Source: Ferdinandcohnia sp036962705 | GTDB lineage: Bacteria; Bacillota; Bacilli; Bacillales; Bacillaceae_L | Direction of reading: 5' to 3' | DNA: 64,000 nt | NCBI RefSeq assembly: GCF_036962705.1 | Contig: NZ_JBALOQ010000017.1 | Coordinates: 1-64,000 of the forward strand | Shown: positions 33,642-42,009 of the stretch, one piece after another | How the letters are laid out: every line of letters starts with the position of its first letter | How positions within the stretch are numbered: position 1 is the first letter of the stretch | Translations under genes and position numbers: made by a program | The notes under the pieces: model-generated | What the model was told of the DNA's origin: nothing | The model's database searches: none | What the model saw: the letters and a program-made list of their open reading frames with translations, nothing else

Positions 33642-35621
33642 TCATCCTTCCGCTTTTAACTCCAAAATTAAATCACGTAATTCAGCTGCCCGTTCGAAAT
33701 TAAGTGCTTTTGCTGCTTCTTTCATTTCTTTTTCCATGTCAGCTATCACTTTATCGCGTTCCTTCTTCGATAATCCAGTTAACTTAGGTGCTGCTTCATA
33801 GTTTTCAGTACTTTCAGCTGCTTGTGTGGCACGGATTACATCACGGATTTCTTTTTGGATCGTCTGTGGGGTAATACCATGCTTATTGTTATATTCCTCT
33901 TGAATCTCACGACGGCGTTTCGTTTCATTAATCGCGATTTCCATTGAATTTGTCATCTTATCCGCATACATGATGACTCTACCATTTGCATTTCTTGCTG
34001 CCCGACCAATCGTCTGGATAAGTGATCGCTCTGAGCGTAGGAACCCTTCCTTATCTGCATCAAGAATCGCAACAAGTGAAACCTCTGGAATATCTAATCC
34101 TTCACGGAGTAAGTTAATTCCAACAAGGACATCATATTTACCCATTCTTAGATCGCGAATAATTTCAATCCGTTCAAGAGTTTTAATTTCTGAGTGTAAA
34201 TAATTCACCTTAATCCCAATATCCTTCAGATAGTCCGTTAAATCCTCAGACATTTTTTTCGTTAAGGTTGTAATCAGAACACGTTCATTTTTATTCACGC
34301 GGTCTTGGATTTCTCCTAATAAATCATCAATTTGACCTTGAATTGGTCGAACATCAATAATCGGATCAAGTAGTCCGGTTGGACGAATGATTTGTTGAAC
34401 CATTTCATCGGTATGTTCAATTTCGTATGGTCCAGGAGTCGCTGAAACATTTATGATTTGATTAATATGCTTTTCGAATTCTTCAAAACGCAATGGACGG
34501 TTATCCATTGCGGAAGGAAGTCTGAAACCATGATCGACCAGTACTTTTTTTCTCGCTTGGTCACCATTAAACATCCCTCGAATTTGCGGTAAGGTTACGT
34601 GGGACTCATCGATGACAATCAGTAAATCCTCAGGAAAATAATCCATTAATGTATATGGTGTTGAACCTGATGGTCGTAATGTTAGATGACGTGAGTAGTT
34701 TTCAATTCCTGAACAAAAGCCCATTTCACGCATCATTTCAAGGTCATAATTTGTCCGTTGTTCAAGTCTTTGTGCTTGAAGCAATTGGCCATCTTCACGG
34801 AACTCTGCTAACCGTTCCTCAAGCTCCGCCTCAATATTTTTAATCGCAATTTGCATTTTTTCATCACGGGTTACGAAGTGGGATGCCGGGAAAATTGCGA
34901 CATGTTCACGTTCGCCAAGAATCTCACCCGTTAAAGCATCAACTTCGCGAATTCGGTCAATTTCATCACCAAAAAACTCGACGCGAATACAGTGCTCATC
35001 ACGTGAGGCTGGGAAAATTTCAACTACGTCCCCTCTGACACGGAAGGTTCCGCGATGAAAGTTGATGTCATTTCGTTCATATTGAACATCCACTAGTTTA
35101 TGTAAAAGCTCATTACGCTCGATTTCCATTCCAGTTCGGAGGGAAACAACGAGTTCCCTATATTCCTCTGGAGAACCCAAGCCATAAATGCACGATACAC
35201 TGGCAATGATGATGACATCACGTCGTTCAAAAAGCGAAGATGTAGCAGAGTGACGTAATTTGTCAATTTCATCATTGACGCTTGAGTCTTTTTCGATATA
35301 TGTATCAGAGGAGGGTACATACGCTTCCGGCTGGAAGTAATCATAGTAACTGACAAAATATTCAACAGCGTTATTTGGAAAGAATTCTTTAAACTCACTG
35401 TAAAGCTGTCCAGCCAATGTTTTATTATGCGCAATAATCAAGGTTGGTCGATTCACTTCTTTAATCACATTTGAGATCGTAAAAGTTTTCCCTGTACCAG
35501 TCGCTCCTAGCAAGGTCTGATATTTTTTCCCCGCTTTGATTCCATCCACAAGTTCTTTTATTGCTCCCGGTTGGTCACCCTGTGGGGAATATTTCGAAAC
35601 TAATTCAAATTGATCCTTCAC
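33642..35621 (-). CDS. uvrB: Excinuclease ABC subunit B
   Basis: A 659-residue helicase-like protein loaded by UvrA onto lesions, which then recruits UvrC. The P-loop is GATGTGKT, the beta-hairpin region is YYDYFQPEAYVPSSDTYIEK, helicase motifs include DESH and QTIGRAARN, and the UVR domain for UvrC binding is at the C terminus (ALNFERAAELRDLI). The GTG at 35621, 7 nt after GGAGG, is preferred over a TTG at 35627 that nearly touches the site. In B. subtilis csbA directly precedes uvrB; here a lipoprotein gene and a tandem repeat lie between. Confidence 0.98.
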   Translation of the reverse strand: MKDQFELVSKYSPQGDQPGAIKELVDGIKAGKKYQTLLGATGTGKTFTISNVIKEVNRPTLIIAHNKTLAGQLYSEFKEFFPNNAVEYFVSYYDYFQPEAYVPSSDTYIEKDSSVNDEIDKLRHSATSSLFERRDVIIIASVSCIYGLGSPEEYRELVVSLRTGMEIERNELLHKLVDVQYERNDINFHRGTFRVRGDVVEIFPASRDEHCIRVEFFGDEIDRIREVDALTGEILGEREHVAIFPASHFVTRDEKMQIAIKNIEAELEERLAEFREDGQLLQAQRLEQRTNYDLEMMREMGFCSGIENYSRHLTLRPSGSTPYTLMDYFPEDLLIVIDESHVTLPQIRGMFNGDQARKKVLVDHGFRLPSAMDNRPLRFEEFEKHINQIINVSATPGPYEIEHTDEMVQQIIRPTGLLDPIIDVRPIQGQIDDLLGEIQDRVNKNERVLITTLTKKMSEDLTDYLKDIGIKVNYLHSEIKTLERIEIIRDLRMGKYDVLVGINLLREGLDIPEVSLVAILDADKEGFLRSERSLIQTIGRAARNANGRVIMYADKMTNSMEIAINETKRRREIQEEYNNKHGITPQTIQKEIRDVIRATQAAESTENYEAAPKLTGLSKKERDKVIADMEKEMKEAAKALNFERAAELRDLILELKAEG

Positions 35622-35686
35622 ATGCAATCCTCCAATCCATCATTTCGTTTTATGTAGATTTTCACTGACTTTTTCTCGATAGAAAC

Positions 35687-35736
35687 ATTGTACCACAAAC
35701 TGTCATAAAACAAACAAAAATACGAACTGATATTCG
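35687..35736 (-). promoter_or_regulatory. uvrBA promoter with LexA (DinR) box
   Basis: CGAACTGATATTCG (35723-35736) matches the Gram-positive LexA consensus CGAACNNNNGTTCG with one mismatch. A minus-strand -10 TACAAT lies at 35687-35692, so the box falls near the -35 region and would block transcription until the SOS response. The -35 box itself is not clear. Confidence 0.75.
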
Positions 35737-35809
35737 TTTTTTTATTTAAGTATTTTTGGTTTTAAGCATGTTATAATTTGGAAAAATACTTTTAACTGAG
35801 AGGTATTAT

Positions 35810-36547
35810 ATGAAAAAAAGGTGTGGAATCCTTATTCTCGTTTTCGTATTGGGATTTTTAGTTTCGTGCAACAACAAGTCTGGCACATTTGGATCCAGTC
35901 AAACTAAAGGTTGCCCAAATGGCGAAATTATTGAATGGGTTGAAGTGCTGATGATTAATGATATAAAGTATCAGCATCATTTTCCTGATTCTACAGATGA
36001 ACAAAGCTTGATTTCAATTGAAAAAGGAGAAGAGCTTGGAAAGGTTACTTTCATGATGGATGAGCATGCATGCAGTAATCACGTAATGGGTAACGGAGAT
36101 GCTGCTTATCTGCCTAAAGGAACTTCAATTTATGAGGTAAAAGGATACCCTGCCTCCTTCATTGTAACTGCGAGTGATGATGTGTATGTTGTTGACGAAA
36201 ATAAGAAAGCAAAAACAGCCGGGGAGCTTTACCCACTCGATGGATTGGTAAAGAATATTCATATCGAAAGCACTGAGGATGGAAGTCGTCTGCATACTTT
36301 TTCAGAAGCATCAAAGGAACAATTTATTAAAGCTTGGTATCAGCTTGAACTTGATGACCCTTATATTTTACATTTTACTGGAAATTCCGAAGGTAAACGT
36401 GCTTTTTTAGAAATTGAGCTAAATAACGGGGTTAGCTTTCGGCAGCTTTACTGGATGGATTCAAACACCTTTCATAATGGGGCAATTGGGAACGATGTGA
36501 TTAAATCAGTGATTGTTTCCGAGTTTGAGAAATTGGAGGAGAATTGA
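35810..36547 (+). CDS. Lipoprotein, unknown function
   Basis: A 245-residue protein with a lipoprotein signal peptide: KKR, a hydrophobic stretch LILVFVLGFL, and lipobox LVSC with Cys20. The mature part shows no domain I recognise; it has a central region GDAAYLPKGTSIYEVKGY. A good -10 (TATAAT, 35772-35777) precedes it and the ribosome binding site is GAGAGG. It interrupts the usual csbA-uvrB linkage, so it is probably an insertion, with a 52-bp tandem repeat directly downstream. Confidence 0.82.
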   Translation: MKKRCGILILVFVLGFLVSCNNKSGTFGSSQTKGCPNGEIIEWVEVLMINDIKYQHHFPDSTDEQSLISIEKGEELGKVTFMMDEHACSNHVMGNGDAAYLPKGTSIYEVKGYPASFIVTASDDVYVVDENKKAKTAGELYPLDGLVKNIHIESTEDGSRLHTFSEASKEQFIKAWYQLELDDPYILHFTGNSEGKRAFLEIELNNGVSFRQLYWMDSNTFHNGAIGNDVIKSVIVSEFEKLEEN

Positions 36548-36756
36548 AGGACTTTTCGCTGCGACACCACAGGCAAAGAGTCCTTCATAAGACTGATGAA
36601 GGACTCTTCGGAGCGTTATCAAAGGCAAATGATCCTTCATCACCTCGATGAAGGATTTTCCGAAGCAATACCAAGAGCAAATGGTCCTTCATAACCCCGA
36701 TGAAGACTTTCCGGAGCAACAGCTAAGTTCAAGAGTCCTACATAACCAATGAAAGC
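36543..36756. repeat. 52-bp tandem repeat, four copies
   Basis: Units start near 36543, 36595, 36647 and 36699, with a trace of a fifth at 36749. Each begins ATGAAGGAYT, has a TTCSGAGC block and ends with ...TCCTTCAT, so ends of neighbouring units form inverted repeats (ATGAAGGA/TCCTTCAT). Units differ at many positions. The array fills the gap between the lipoprotein gene and csbA. Confidence 0.85.
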
Positions 36757-36758
36757 TT

Positions 36759-36986
36759 TTATTTCTCCGCTCTCTCCCCCATCTTTCTCGCATACAAGAA
36801 TCCCACTACGAGCGAGATGATATCCGCAATGATGATAAAAATGGAATCCGCGTATCCTTTATATATGGACGCAGCGATTAGAGCAACTGCAAGTAATAAT
36901 CCCACATAAAAATTATAGGTTACCCTTGTAAAGAAAACGACGAGTACACCCGGAAGGATGAGCGCCAGTAATAGTTTCAATAGCAT
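36759..36986 (-). CDS. csbA: CsbA-like small membrane protein
   Basis: A 75-residue protein with three predicted helices (LLLALILPGVLVVFFTRVTY, FYVGLLLAVALIAASIY, IFIIIADIISLVVGFLYA) matching CsbA in length and pattern. CsbA is a sigma-B-controlled membrane protein of unknown activity that precedes uvrBA in B. subtilis. I could not find a convincing sigma-B promoter in the 75 bp upstream; a TATAGT could be a sigma-A -10 box. Confidence 0.85.
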   Translation of the reverse strand: MLLKLLLALILPGVLVVFFTRVTYNFYVGLLLAVALIAASIYKGYADSIFIIIADIISLVVGFLYARKMGERAEK

Positions 36987-37061
36987 TAAATTCGTGTCCT
37001 TTCAACATTTTCATAGTTTTACTATAGCAAAACTCTTAAAGTAAAACACCATTTAACCCTG

Positions 37062-38012
37062 CTATTTAAACAACTCCGGATAGAACCCTCCTGCAAGTGT
37101 TTCCACCGCATACGCCATTCGGTTTCCTGGCAATACGCTCTCTAGTGTAATGACGACAAAGTTTTCATTTTTTACACTTTCAAGCTGTGAAAGGGCAGGG
37201 TCGTTTTTGATGTCATTTATTTTTTGCTCAATCGACGGTGCATCATAGTCGTGAATCAAGATTACATCAGGCTGCCTAGCGAGTACCTCTTCGTAGCTAA
37301 CAGTGGTCCATTGTTTGTCCGCAATATCGTCAAATATATTACGTCCGCCTGCAAGCTCAATCAATAGCGTTTCAAAATTCGTACCACCCGCTGTGAAGAC
37401 GCCGTTTCCACCACTGTCGTATATTAAAACATCCACTGGTTCCTGACCGACCAACTTTTCCTCCACTTCAGCAATACGTTTCTTCTGCTCGGCAACAAAT
37501 GCTTCCGCCCGATCTTCAACCTCAAAAATTTTACCGAGGTCGAGGATTTCCTGATAGATTTCTTCCAATGAAGTTGCCTTGTTCATATACACCTTGATTC
37601 CATAGCTCTCAAGCTCATCAAGGTCCAGACCTTCACTTCCAAATTCCCAATCGATACCGTAAATAAAATCGGCTCCACTTGTTAATACAGCTTCCCTTGT
37701 AGCAGAACCGTATGTGAGCTCAGGGATATTATCATAGTCCTCCGCGAATTCTGGTAAAGCACCGCGGCTATGATTGTCCAAGCTATTTCCGATCACATAA
37801 TCAGAGAGTCCTAATGCGATAAACAATTCGGTCGCATTCGGTCCTAAAGTTAACACCTTTGCAGGCTTTTCGGTAATTTCTACTTCCCTACCATAATTAT
37901 CAATAGTAAGAGAATCCTCGGTTTGTTTTGAAGTTGTGTCCTCTTTCTCAGCCCCACATCCTGCTAATACCAACATAAGAATCCCAGTTACAAGCAAAAC
38001 TAGTTTTTTCAT
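37062..38012 (-). CDS. ABC transporter substrate-binding lipoprotein (siderophore/cobalamin type)
   Basis: A 316-residue periplasmic-binding-fold lipoprotein (lipobox LAGC, Cys19) of the FepB/BtuF class, with VLTLGPNATELFIALGLSDYVIGNSL near the N terminus. It captures an iron chelate or corrinoid outside the cell for the permease and ATPase encoded upstream. It overlaps the ATPase gene by four bases (ATGA). The substrate is unresolved and no cobalamin riboswitch or Fur box was recognised. Confidence 0.9.
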   Translation of the reverse strand: MKKLVLLVTGILMLVLAGCGAEKEDTTSKQTEDSLTIDNYGREVEITEKPAKVLTLGPNATELFIALGLSDYVIGNSLDNHSRGALPEFAEDYDNIPELTYGSATREAVLTSGADFIYGIDWEFGSEGLDLDELESYGIKVYMNKATSLEEIYQEILDLGKIFEVEDRAEAFVAEQKKRIAEVEEKLVGQEPVDVLIYDSGGNGVFTAGGTNFETLLIELAGGRNIFDDIADKQWTTVSYEEVLARQPDVILIHDYDAPSIEQKINDIKNDPALSQLESVKNENFVVITLESVLPGNRMAYAVETLAGGFYPELFK

Positions 38013-38797
38013 TTATTTTCTCCTTCTAGTAAACTCATGGGTAAATAAGTGATCGCTACCTTTTTAGTAACCGGATGAATTGTCACATCTGATCTTACCC
38101 CGTAAATCTTGTAAATCGATTCAGGAGTTAACACATCTCTAGGAGTTCCTGCCATCAACATTCTTCCATCCTTGACAACATATAATCGGTCACAGTAAAG
38201 AGCAGCTAGATTTAAATCATGAATGGCTGATAAAACGGTAACCCCCAACCCTTTAATTAAATCAAAAATTTGCAGCTGATGCTGGATATCAAGGTGGTTT
38301 GTTGGCTCATCTAAAAGCAACAAATCAGTTTGCTGTGCTAGTACTCTTCCTAGCAGAACACGTTGCTTTTCCCCACCTGAGAGATTGCTATAATTTCGTT
38401 TTTCCATTTCTGTCATCCCAATTTGCTTGATGGCATCAGCAACAATCTCTTTGTCTTTTGTACTATCCCCGTCAAAAAAACCTTTGTATGGGCTTCTCCC
38501 CATAGCAACGATCTCTTCTACCTTAAAGTCAAACGGAACTACATTTTCCTGTCCGACTACCCCAATTTTTTTCGCTGCCTTTTTTGGGTTCAATTTAAAA
38601 ATATTTTCTCCTTCTAAAAAAGCAACACCCGAATCGGGTTTGAGAGCACGATAAATATTTTTTATTAAGGTTGATTTTCCACTTCCATTAGGCCCAATGA
38701 TTCCTACAAACTCACCTTCAGAGACATGTAGATTCATATCTTCAATAATCAGTTTTTCATTCAGTGAAAAGTTTATATTCTCTACCTGTAGTTTCAA
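38009..38797 (-). CDS. ABC transporter ATP-binding protein (FepC/BtuD type)
   Basis: A 262-residue ATPase with Walker A GPNGSGKST, signature LSGGEKQR, Walker B LLLLDEP and the switch His in AIHDLNLAALYCDRLYVV. It powers import by the adjacent FecCD-type permease. It starts 9 bp after the permease gene and overlaps the binding-protein gene. Confidence 0.93.
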   Translation of the reverse strand: MKLQVENINFSLNEKLIIEDMNLHVSEGEFVGIIGPNGSGKSTLIKNIYRALKPDSGVAFLEGENIFKLNPKKAAKKIGVVGQENVVPFDFKVEEIVAMGRSPYKGFFDGDSTKDKEIVADAIKQIGMTEMEKRNYSNLSGGEKQRVLLGRVLAQQTDLLLLDEPTNHLDIQHQLQIFDLIKGLGVTVLSAIHDLNLAALYCDRLYVVKDGRMLMAGTPRDVLTPESIYKIYGVRSDVTIHPVTKKVAITYLPMSLLEGENK

Positions 38798-38806
38798 TTT
38801 TTCACC

Positions 38807-39865
38807 TCATTGCTTCTTTGTTTTTAACAACCAAATAAAAAATGGTCCTCCGACTAATGCTGTTAAAATCCCGATTGGTAATTCCTCAGGGGCGATTACT
38901 TTTCGTGCTGCAACATCTGTCCAAATCACTAAAATTCCACCTAGCAGCGCACTTATAGGAAGAACACGCTTATGGTCCGATCCAACGAGTAGTCTTGTGA
39001 TATGCGGAACCATCAACCCAATGAAACCGATCGAGCCACTAACAGCTATTGTGACACCTGCTAAAAGGGAAGCAACGAGGATTAGCATTCTATGCAATCT
39101 TGACACATTAAAGCCCAATGTTCCCGCTGTTTCATCTCCAAAAAGCAAGGCATTAAGGGCACGATATTGACTCATTAAAATGACCATACAAAAAACGGCC
39201 ACAATAAATGGAAGGGTTAAATAGCCCCACTTCGCACCCGCTAAACTACCTGACATCCAAAAGGTAGCATTATGTAATCCTAATGCATTTGGTGCACTCA
39301 GCGTAATAAATCTTGTCAAAGCATCCATCATGAGGGCGATTGCGACACCTGATAGTAAAAGATGAGTGACATTTATTCTACCGTTCACTCTTGAGAGGAT
39401 GTAAACTAATATGATCGTCACAGCAGCTCCGATGAATGCGCTGATCGACAGTGAATAAGTACCGAAAATTGAAAATGCGCCAAACAGCATACCTAAAGTC
39501 GCCGTTGCGGACGCGCCTGATGAGACCCCAAGAATGAAAGGATCAGCCAGATGGTTACGAACCAATGCCTGCATAACAACCCCTGTAATCGCCAACGAAG
39601 CACCAACGATCATCCCTAATAATACCCTAGGCAGACGCAAGCCCCAGACGATATTATACTCAACCTGTGTCCAGTTATTTTCAATAGTAAGAAATGGAAG
39701 TTTTGCGAGAAGAATCTTGATAACTGTTCGTGGATCAACAGAAACAGGTCCAATTCCAATCGCCAAGAGAATAGAAACAATGCTAAAAACAAGTAGCAGC
39801 ACTGTAATAACCTTCATATTCGGTTCATCTTGATTGAAGATTTTTCGAAACGAATTTCTGTTCAT
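38807..39865 (-). CDS. FecCD-family ABC transporter permease
   Basis: A 352-residue, about ten-helix permease. The family motifs LPRVLLGMIVGASLAITGVVMQ and the C-terminal GLMVPHITRLLVGSDHKRVLP are clear. The ATG at 39865 has GAAAGGA 6 nt upstream; a TTG at 39880 is not used. It is first of the permease-ATPase-binding protein operon, 54 bp after prfC. Confidence 0.93.
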   Translation of the reverse strand: MNRNSFRKIFNQDEPNMKVITVLLLVFSIVSILLAIGIGPVSVDPRTVIKILLAKLPFLTIENNWTQVEYNIVWGLRLPRVLLGMIVGASLAITGVVMQALVRNHLADPFILGVSSGASATATLGMLFGAFSIFGTYSLSISAFIGAAVTIILVYILSRVNGRINVTHLLLSGVAIALMMDALTRFITLSAPNALGLHNATFWMSGSLAGAKWGYLTLPFIVAVFCMVILMSQYRALNALLFGDETAGTLGFNVSRLHRMLILVASLLAGVTIAVSGSIGFIGLMVPHITRLLVGSDHKRVLPISALLGGILVIWTDVAARKVIAPEELPIGILTALVGGPFFIWLLKTKKQ

Positions 39866-39889
39866 AGTTAATCCTTTCAATAATCGTAA

Positions 39890-39913
39890 ACGCCCAGAAT
39901 AGTTTCTGAGCGT
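39890..39913 (-). terminator. Hairpin between prfC and the ABC operon
   Basis: ACGCCCAGAA (39890-39899) pairs with TTCTGAGCGT (39904-39913) with one G-T pair. On the minus strand it is followed only by TTTACG, so it is at best a leaky terminator of prfC. Confidence 0.5.
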
Positions 39914-39919
39914 CTTGTT

Positions 39920-41503
39920 TTAAACACCTTTATAGTCATTGCTTTCAAATAAGTCAATTAGTTCGACGTCTTTGTTTTTATCCTGGAAATAGCGATACGT
40001 AAAATCATTTTCAAACAAAACAACATAGCGCTCGTTACGGTCGCGAACAAGTAAACTTCTTGAATCGAATAGACGTGTGTCCACATTCTTATTAGCAATC
40101 CATCTTGGGATGCGTGTTCCAATCGAGGTGAATTCAACTGAAACATTGTATTCTGCCTCTAAACGATATTCAAACACATCATATTGAAGTTGACCAACTG
40201 CACCCAAAATGAAATCTTCATTTGACTCTTGTCTGAATAATTGAATCGCCCCTTCTTGAACGAGCTGCTCAATTCCTTTTCTAAATTGCTTCGCCTTCAT
40301 CACGTTCTTTACGCGAACCTTACGATACATTTCCGGCGGGAACACAGGTAACTCTTGATAATGCATATCTTCTTTACCAGCCGTTAATGTATCGCCGATT
40401 TGGTACACGTTCGGGTCATAGATTCCGATTATATCACCAGGATATGCCTCATCAACTGTCTCACGGCTTGCCGCCATAAACTGTTGAGTCTGATTCAATT
40501 TGATCGATTTACCTGTACGAGTGATGTTAACGCTCATTCCGCGTTCAAACTTTCCAGAGCAGACACGTAGGAATGCAATCCGGTCACGATGCTTCGTATT
40601 CATGTTGGCTTGGATTTTAAAAATATACCCTGAGAACGTTTCGTCCTCTGGTGGGACTAAACCAAGATTTGTTTTACGTGGCTTCGGTTCTGAAGCAAAT
40701 CGTAAAAACGTATTAAAAAATGTTTCCACCCCAAAGTTTGCGAGCGCACTTCCAAAAAATACAGGAGTAAGTTCACCCTTGGCGACACGCTCCACATCAA
40801 AATTGTTTCCAGCTTCGTCTAGTAAAAGCAACTCGTCTTGTGAACTGTCATAAACCGGACTTTCAGTAATAGCTGGATGCTTGCCGTCCTCAAGCTCCTG
40901 TAATGGAATGAGTTTTTCATCTTCATTACCAGTAAAATGAACAAACCGATTGTTAAAACGATCGACAATCCCTAAAAATCGTTTTCCCATACCCACTGGC
41001 CAGTTCATTGGATAGGATTCAATGCCTAGAACCTCTTCAATTTCAGCTAAAAGTTCAAGTGGATCCTTACCTTCACGGTCAAGCTTATTAATGAATGTAA
41101 AAATCGGAATTCCTCTCATGCGACAAACTTTGAAAAGCTTAATCGTTTGTGGCTCAACACCCTTTGTGGAATCGATGATCATCACAACACTATCCACGGC
41201 AGTTAGCGTACGATAGGTGTCCTCACTAAAGTCCTCGTGCCCTGGTGTATCCAGAATATTGACATAGAAGTTTTCATATGGAAAACTCATAACACTTGAT
41301 GTTACGGAGATTCCACGTTGCTTTTCGATTTCCATCCAGTCCGATGCGGCGAATTTCCCTGATTTTTTTCCTTTTACCGTACCCGTTTCTCGAATTACAT
41401 TTCCAAAAAACAATAGTTTTTCTGTCATCGTGGTTTTCCCGGCGTCCGGGTGTGAGATGATGGCAAAGGTTCTTCGTTTTTGTACTTCATCTATATAACT
41501 CAT
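39920..41503 (-). CDS. prfC: Peptide chain release factor 3
   Basis: A 527-residue translational GTPase that recycles RF1/RF2 after termination. The G1 motif is SHPDAGKTT, G3 is DTPGHEDF and G4 is NKLDREG. Length and motifs match RF3; it is absent from B. subtilis 168, so its presence helps narrow the lineage to other Bacillaceae. The nearest minus-strand elements upstream are the c-di-GMP riboswitch and its terminator ~330 bp away. Confidence 0.95.
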   Translation of the reverse strand: MSYIDEVQKRRTFAIISHPDAGKTTMTEKLLFFGNVIRETGTVKGKKSGKFAASDWMEIEKQRGISVTSSVMSFPYENFYVNILDTPGHEDFSEDTYRTLTAVDSVVMIIDSTKGVEPQTIKLFKVCRMRGIPIFTFINKLDREGKDPLELLAEIEEVLGIESYPMNWPVGMGKRFLGIVDRFNNRFVHFTGNEDEKLIPLQELEDGKHPAITESPVYDSSQDELLLLDEAGNNFDVERVAKGELTPVFFGSALANFGVETFFNTFLRFASEPKPRKTNLGLVPPEDETFSGYIFKIQANMNTKHRDRIAFLRVCSGKFERGMSVNITRTGKSIKLNQTQQFMAASRETVDEAYPGDIIGIYDPNVYQIGDTLTAGKEDMHYQELPVFPPEMYRKVRVKNVMKAKQFRKGIEQLVQEGAIQLFRQESNEDFILGAVGQLQYDVFEYRLEAEYNVSVEFTSIGTRIPRWIANKNVDTRLFDSRSLLVRDRNERYVVLFENDFTYRYFQDKNKDVELIDLFESNDYKGV

Positions 41504-41623
41504 GCAAATTTCCCTTCCGTTATCACGAATTGTATCTAAAAAAATATATCACAATTAAAAAAGAACTACAACGTGAATTGATTCCAATTTTGCCGAGGAA
41601 AACCATCAAAAAAAAAGCATTTA

Positions 41624-41666
41624 TGTGATACAAATCACATCCTGCAATATAAGTTCCCACTATACT
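41624..41666 (+). promoter_or_regulatory. Class II FNR/CRP-type promoter
   Basis: TGTGATACAAATCACA (41624-41639) is a perfect TGTGA-N6-TCACA palindrome. The -10 TATACT is at 41661-41666, giving a start near 41673 and an operator centre at -41.5, the exact class II activator position. No -35 box is present, as expected for an activator-dependent promoter. Bacillus Fnr uses this sequence. Confidence 0.75.
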
Positions 41667-41707
41667 GAAGGTAGAAATAGAAAAATACTCTAATGAGGTG
41701 AAGGTTC

Positions 41708-41818
41708 ATGTTTGCAGCATATTTTATTCTTATTAGTATTATTCTCATTTGTGTCGGTTTTACAGTACAAATTATGAACGGCATTAGAGAAATAGATAGA
41801 AAATCACTAGATAATTAA
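41708..41818 (+). CDS. 36-residue membrane peptide under an FNR-type promoter
   Basis: The reading frame (MFAAYFILIS...DRKSLDN) has a GAGGTGAAGG ribosome binding site. Residues 1-23 form one hydrophobic helix; the tail IREIDRKSLDN is charged and likely cytosolic. It is followed 13 bp later by a strong terminator, so it forms a complete monocistronic unit: activator site, promoter, ribosome binding site, ORF, terminator. I do not recognise the family. Single-helix peptides often modulate respiratory or transport complexes; that is speculation. Confidence 0.75.
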   Translation: MFAAYFILISIILICVGFTVQIMNGIREIDRKSLDN

Positions 41819-41830
41819 TCTTGAAAAAGA

Positions 41831-41874
41831 AAACGGGAGAAGCTAGTTTTTCTACTAGACTCTCCCGTTTTTTC
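41831..41874. terminator. Strong bidirectional terminator
   Basis: A long stem, AACGGGAGA with TCTCCCGTT plus an inner CTAGT/ACTAG, ends in T6 on the plus strand and is preceded by A-rich sequence, so it also works on the minus strand. It closes the 36-residue ORF and, on the other strand, lies ~28 nt after the c-di-GMP aptamer. Confidence 0.9.
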
Positions 41875-41901
41875 GTCATCATATAAAGGTACCCTTCCAT
41901 T

Positions 41902-41987
41902 CTATAGCAACCCGGCCGCCATAGAGAATTCTCCTTAGGCCCGTGGCTTTGCGTCATCGTTTTTCAACAATTTTGCCTTTTGTATAG
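41902..41987 (-). ncRNA. Cyclic-di-GMP-I (GEMM-I) riboswitch aptamer
   Basis: On the minus strand P1 is CTATA (41983-41987) with TATAG (41902-41906). A GAAA tetraloop caps P2 (ATTGTT-GAAA-AACGAT). The hallmark core GACGCAAAGCC is followed by the tetraloop receptor halves CCTAAG and TATGG of P3 and the conserved GGCCGGGTTGC. This matches the GEMM-I consensus closely. It starts 22 bp past the stop of the HTH gene and is followed by the terminator at 41831-41874, with no recognised gene until prfC. The aptamer call is firm; what it controls is open. Confidence 0.93.
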
Positions 41988-42009
41988 TTTGGTCGTCTAT
42001 CTATGCTGT

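Noticed and set aside
36543..36756. Regular 52-bp array considered as a CRISPR
   Set aside because: Units are contiguous and diverged along their whole length; there are no constant repeats with unique spacers and no cas genes.
39866..39919. Cobalamin riboswitch or Fur box before the ABC importer
   Set aside because: The 54-bp gap is too short for a cobalamin riboswitch, and no GATAATGATTATC-like palindrome is present.
41821..41886. Short minus-strand ORF just after the c-di-GMP aptamer (MTKKRESLVEK...), considered as the riboswitch target
   Set aside because: Its codons run straight through the terminator stem and its spacing to GGAAGGG is poor; it looks like a chance frame.
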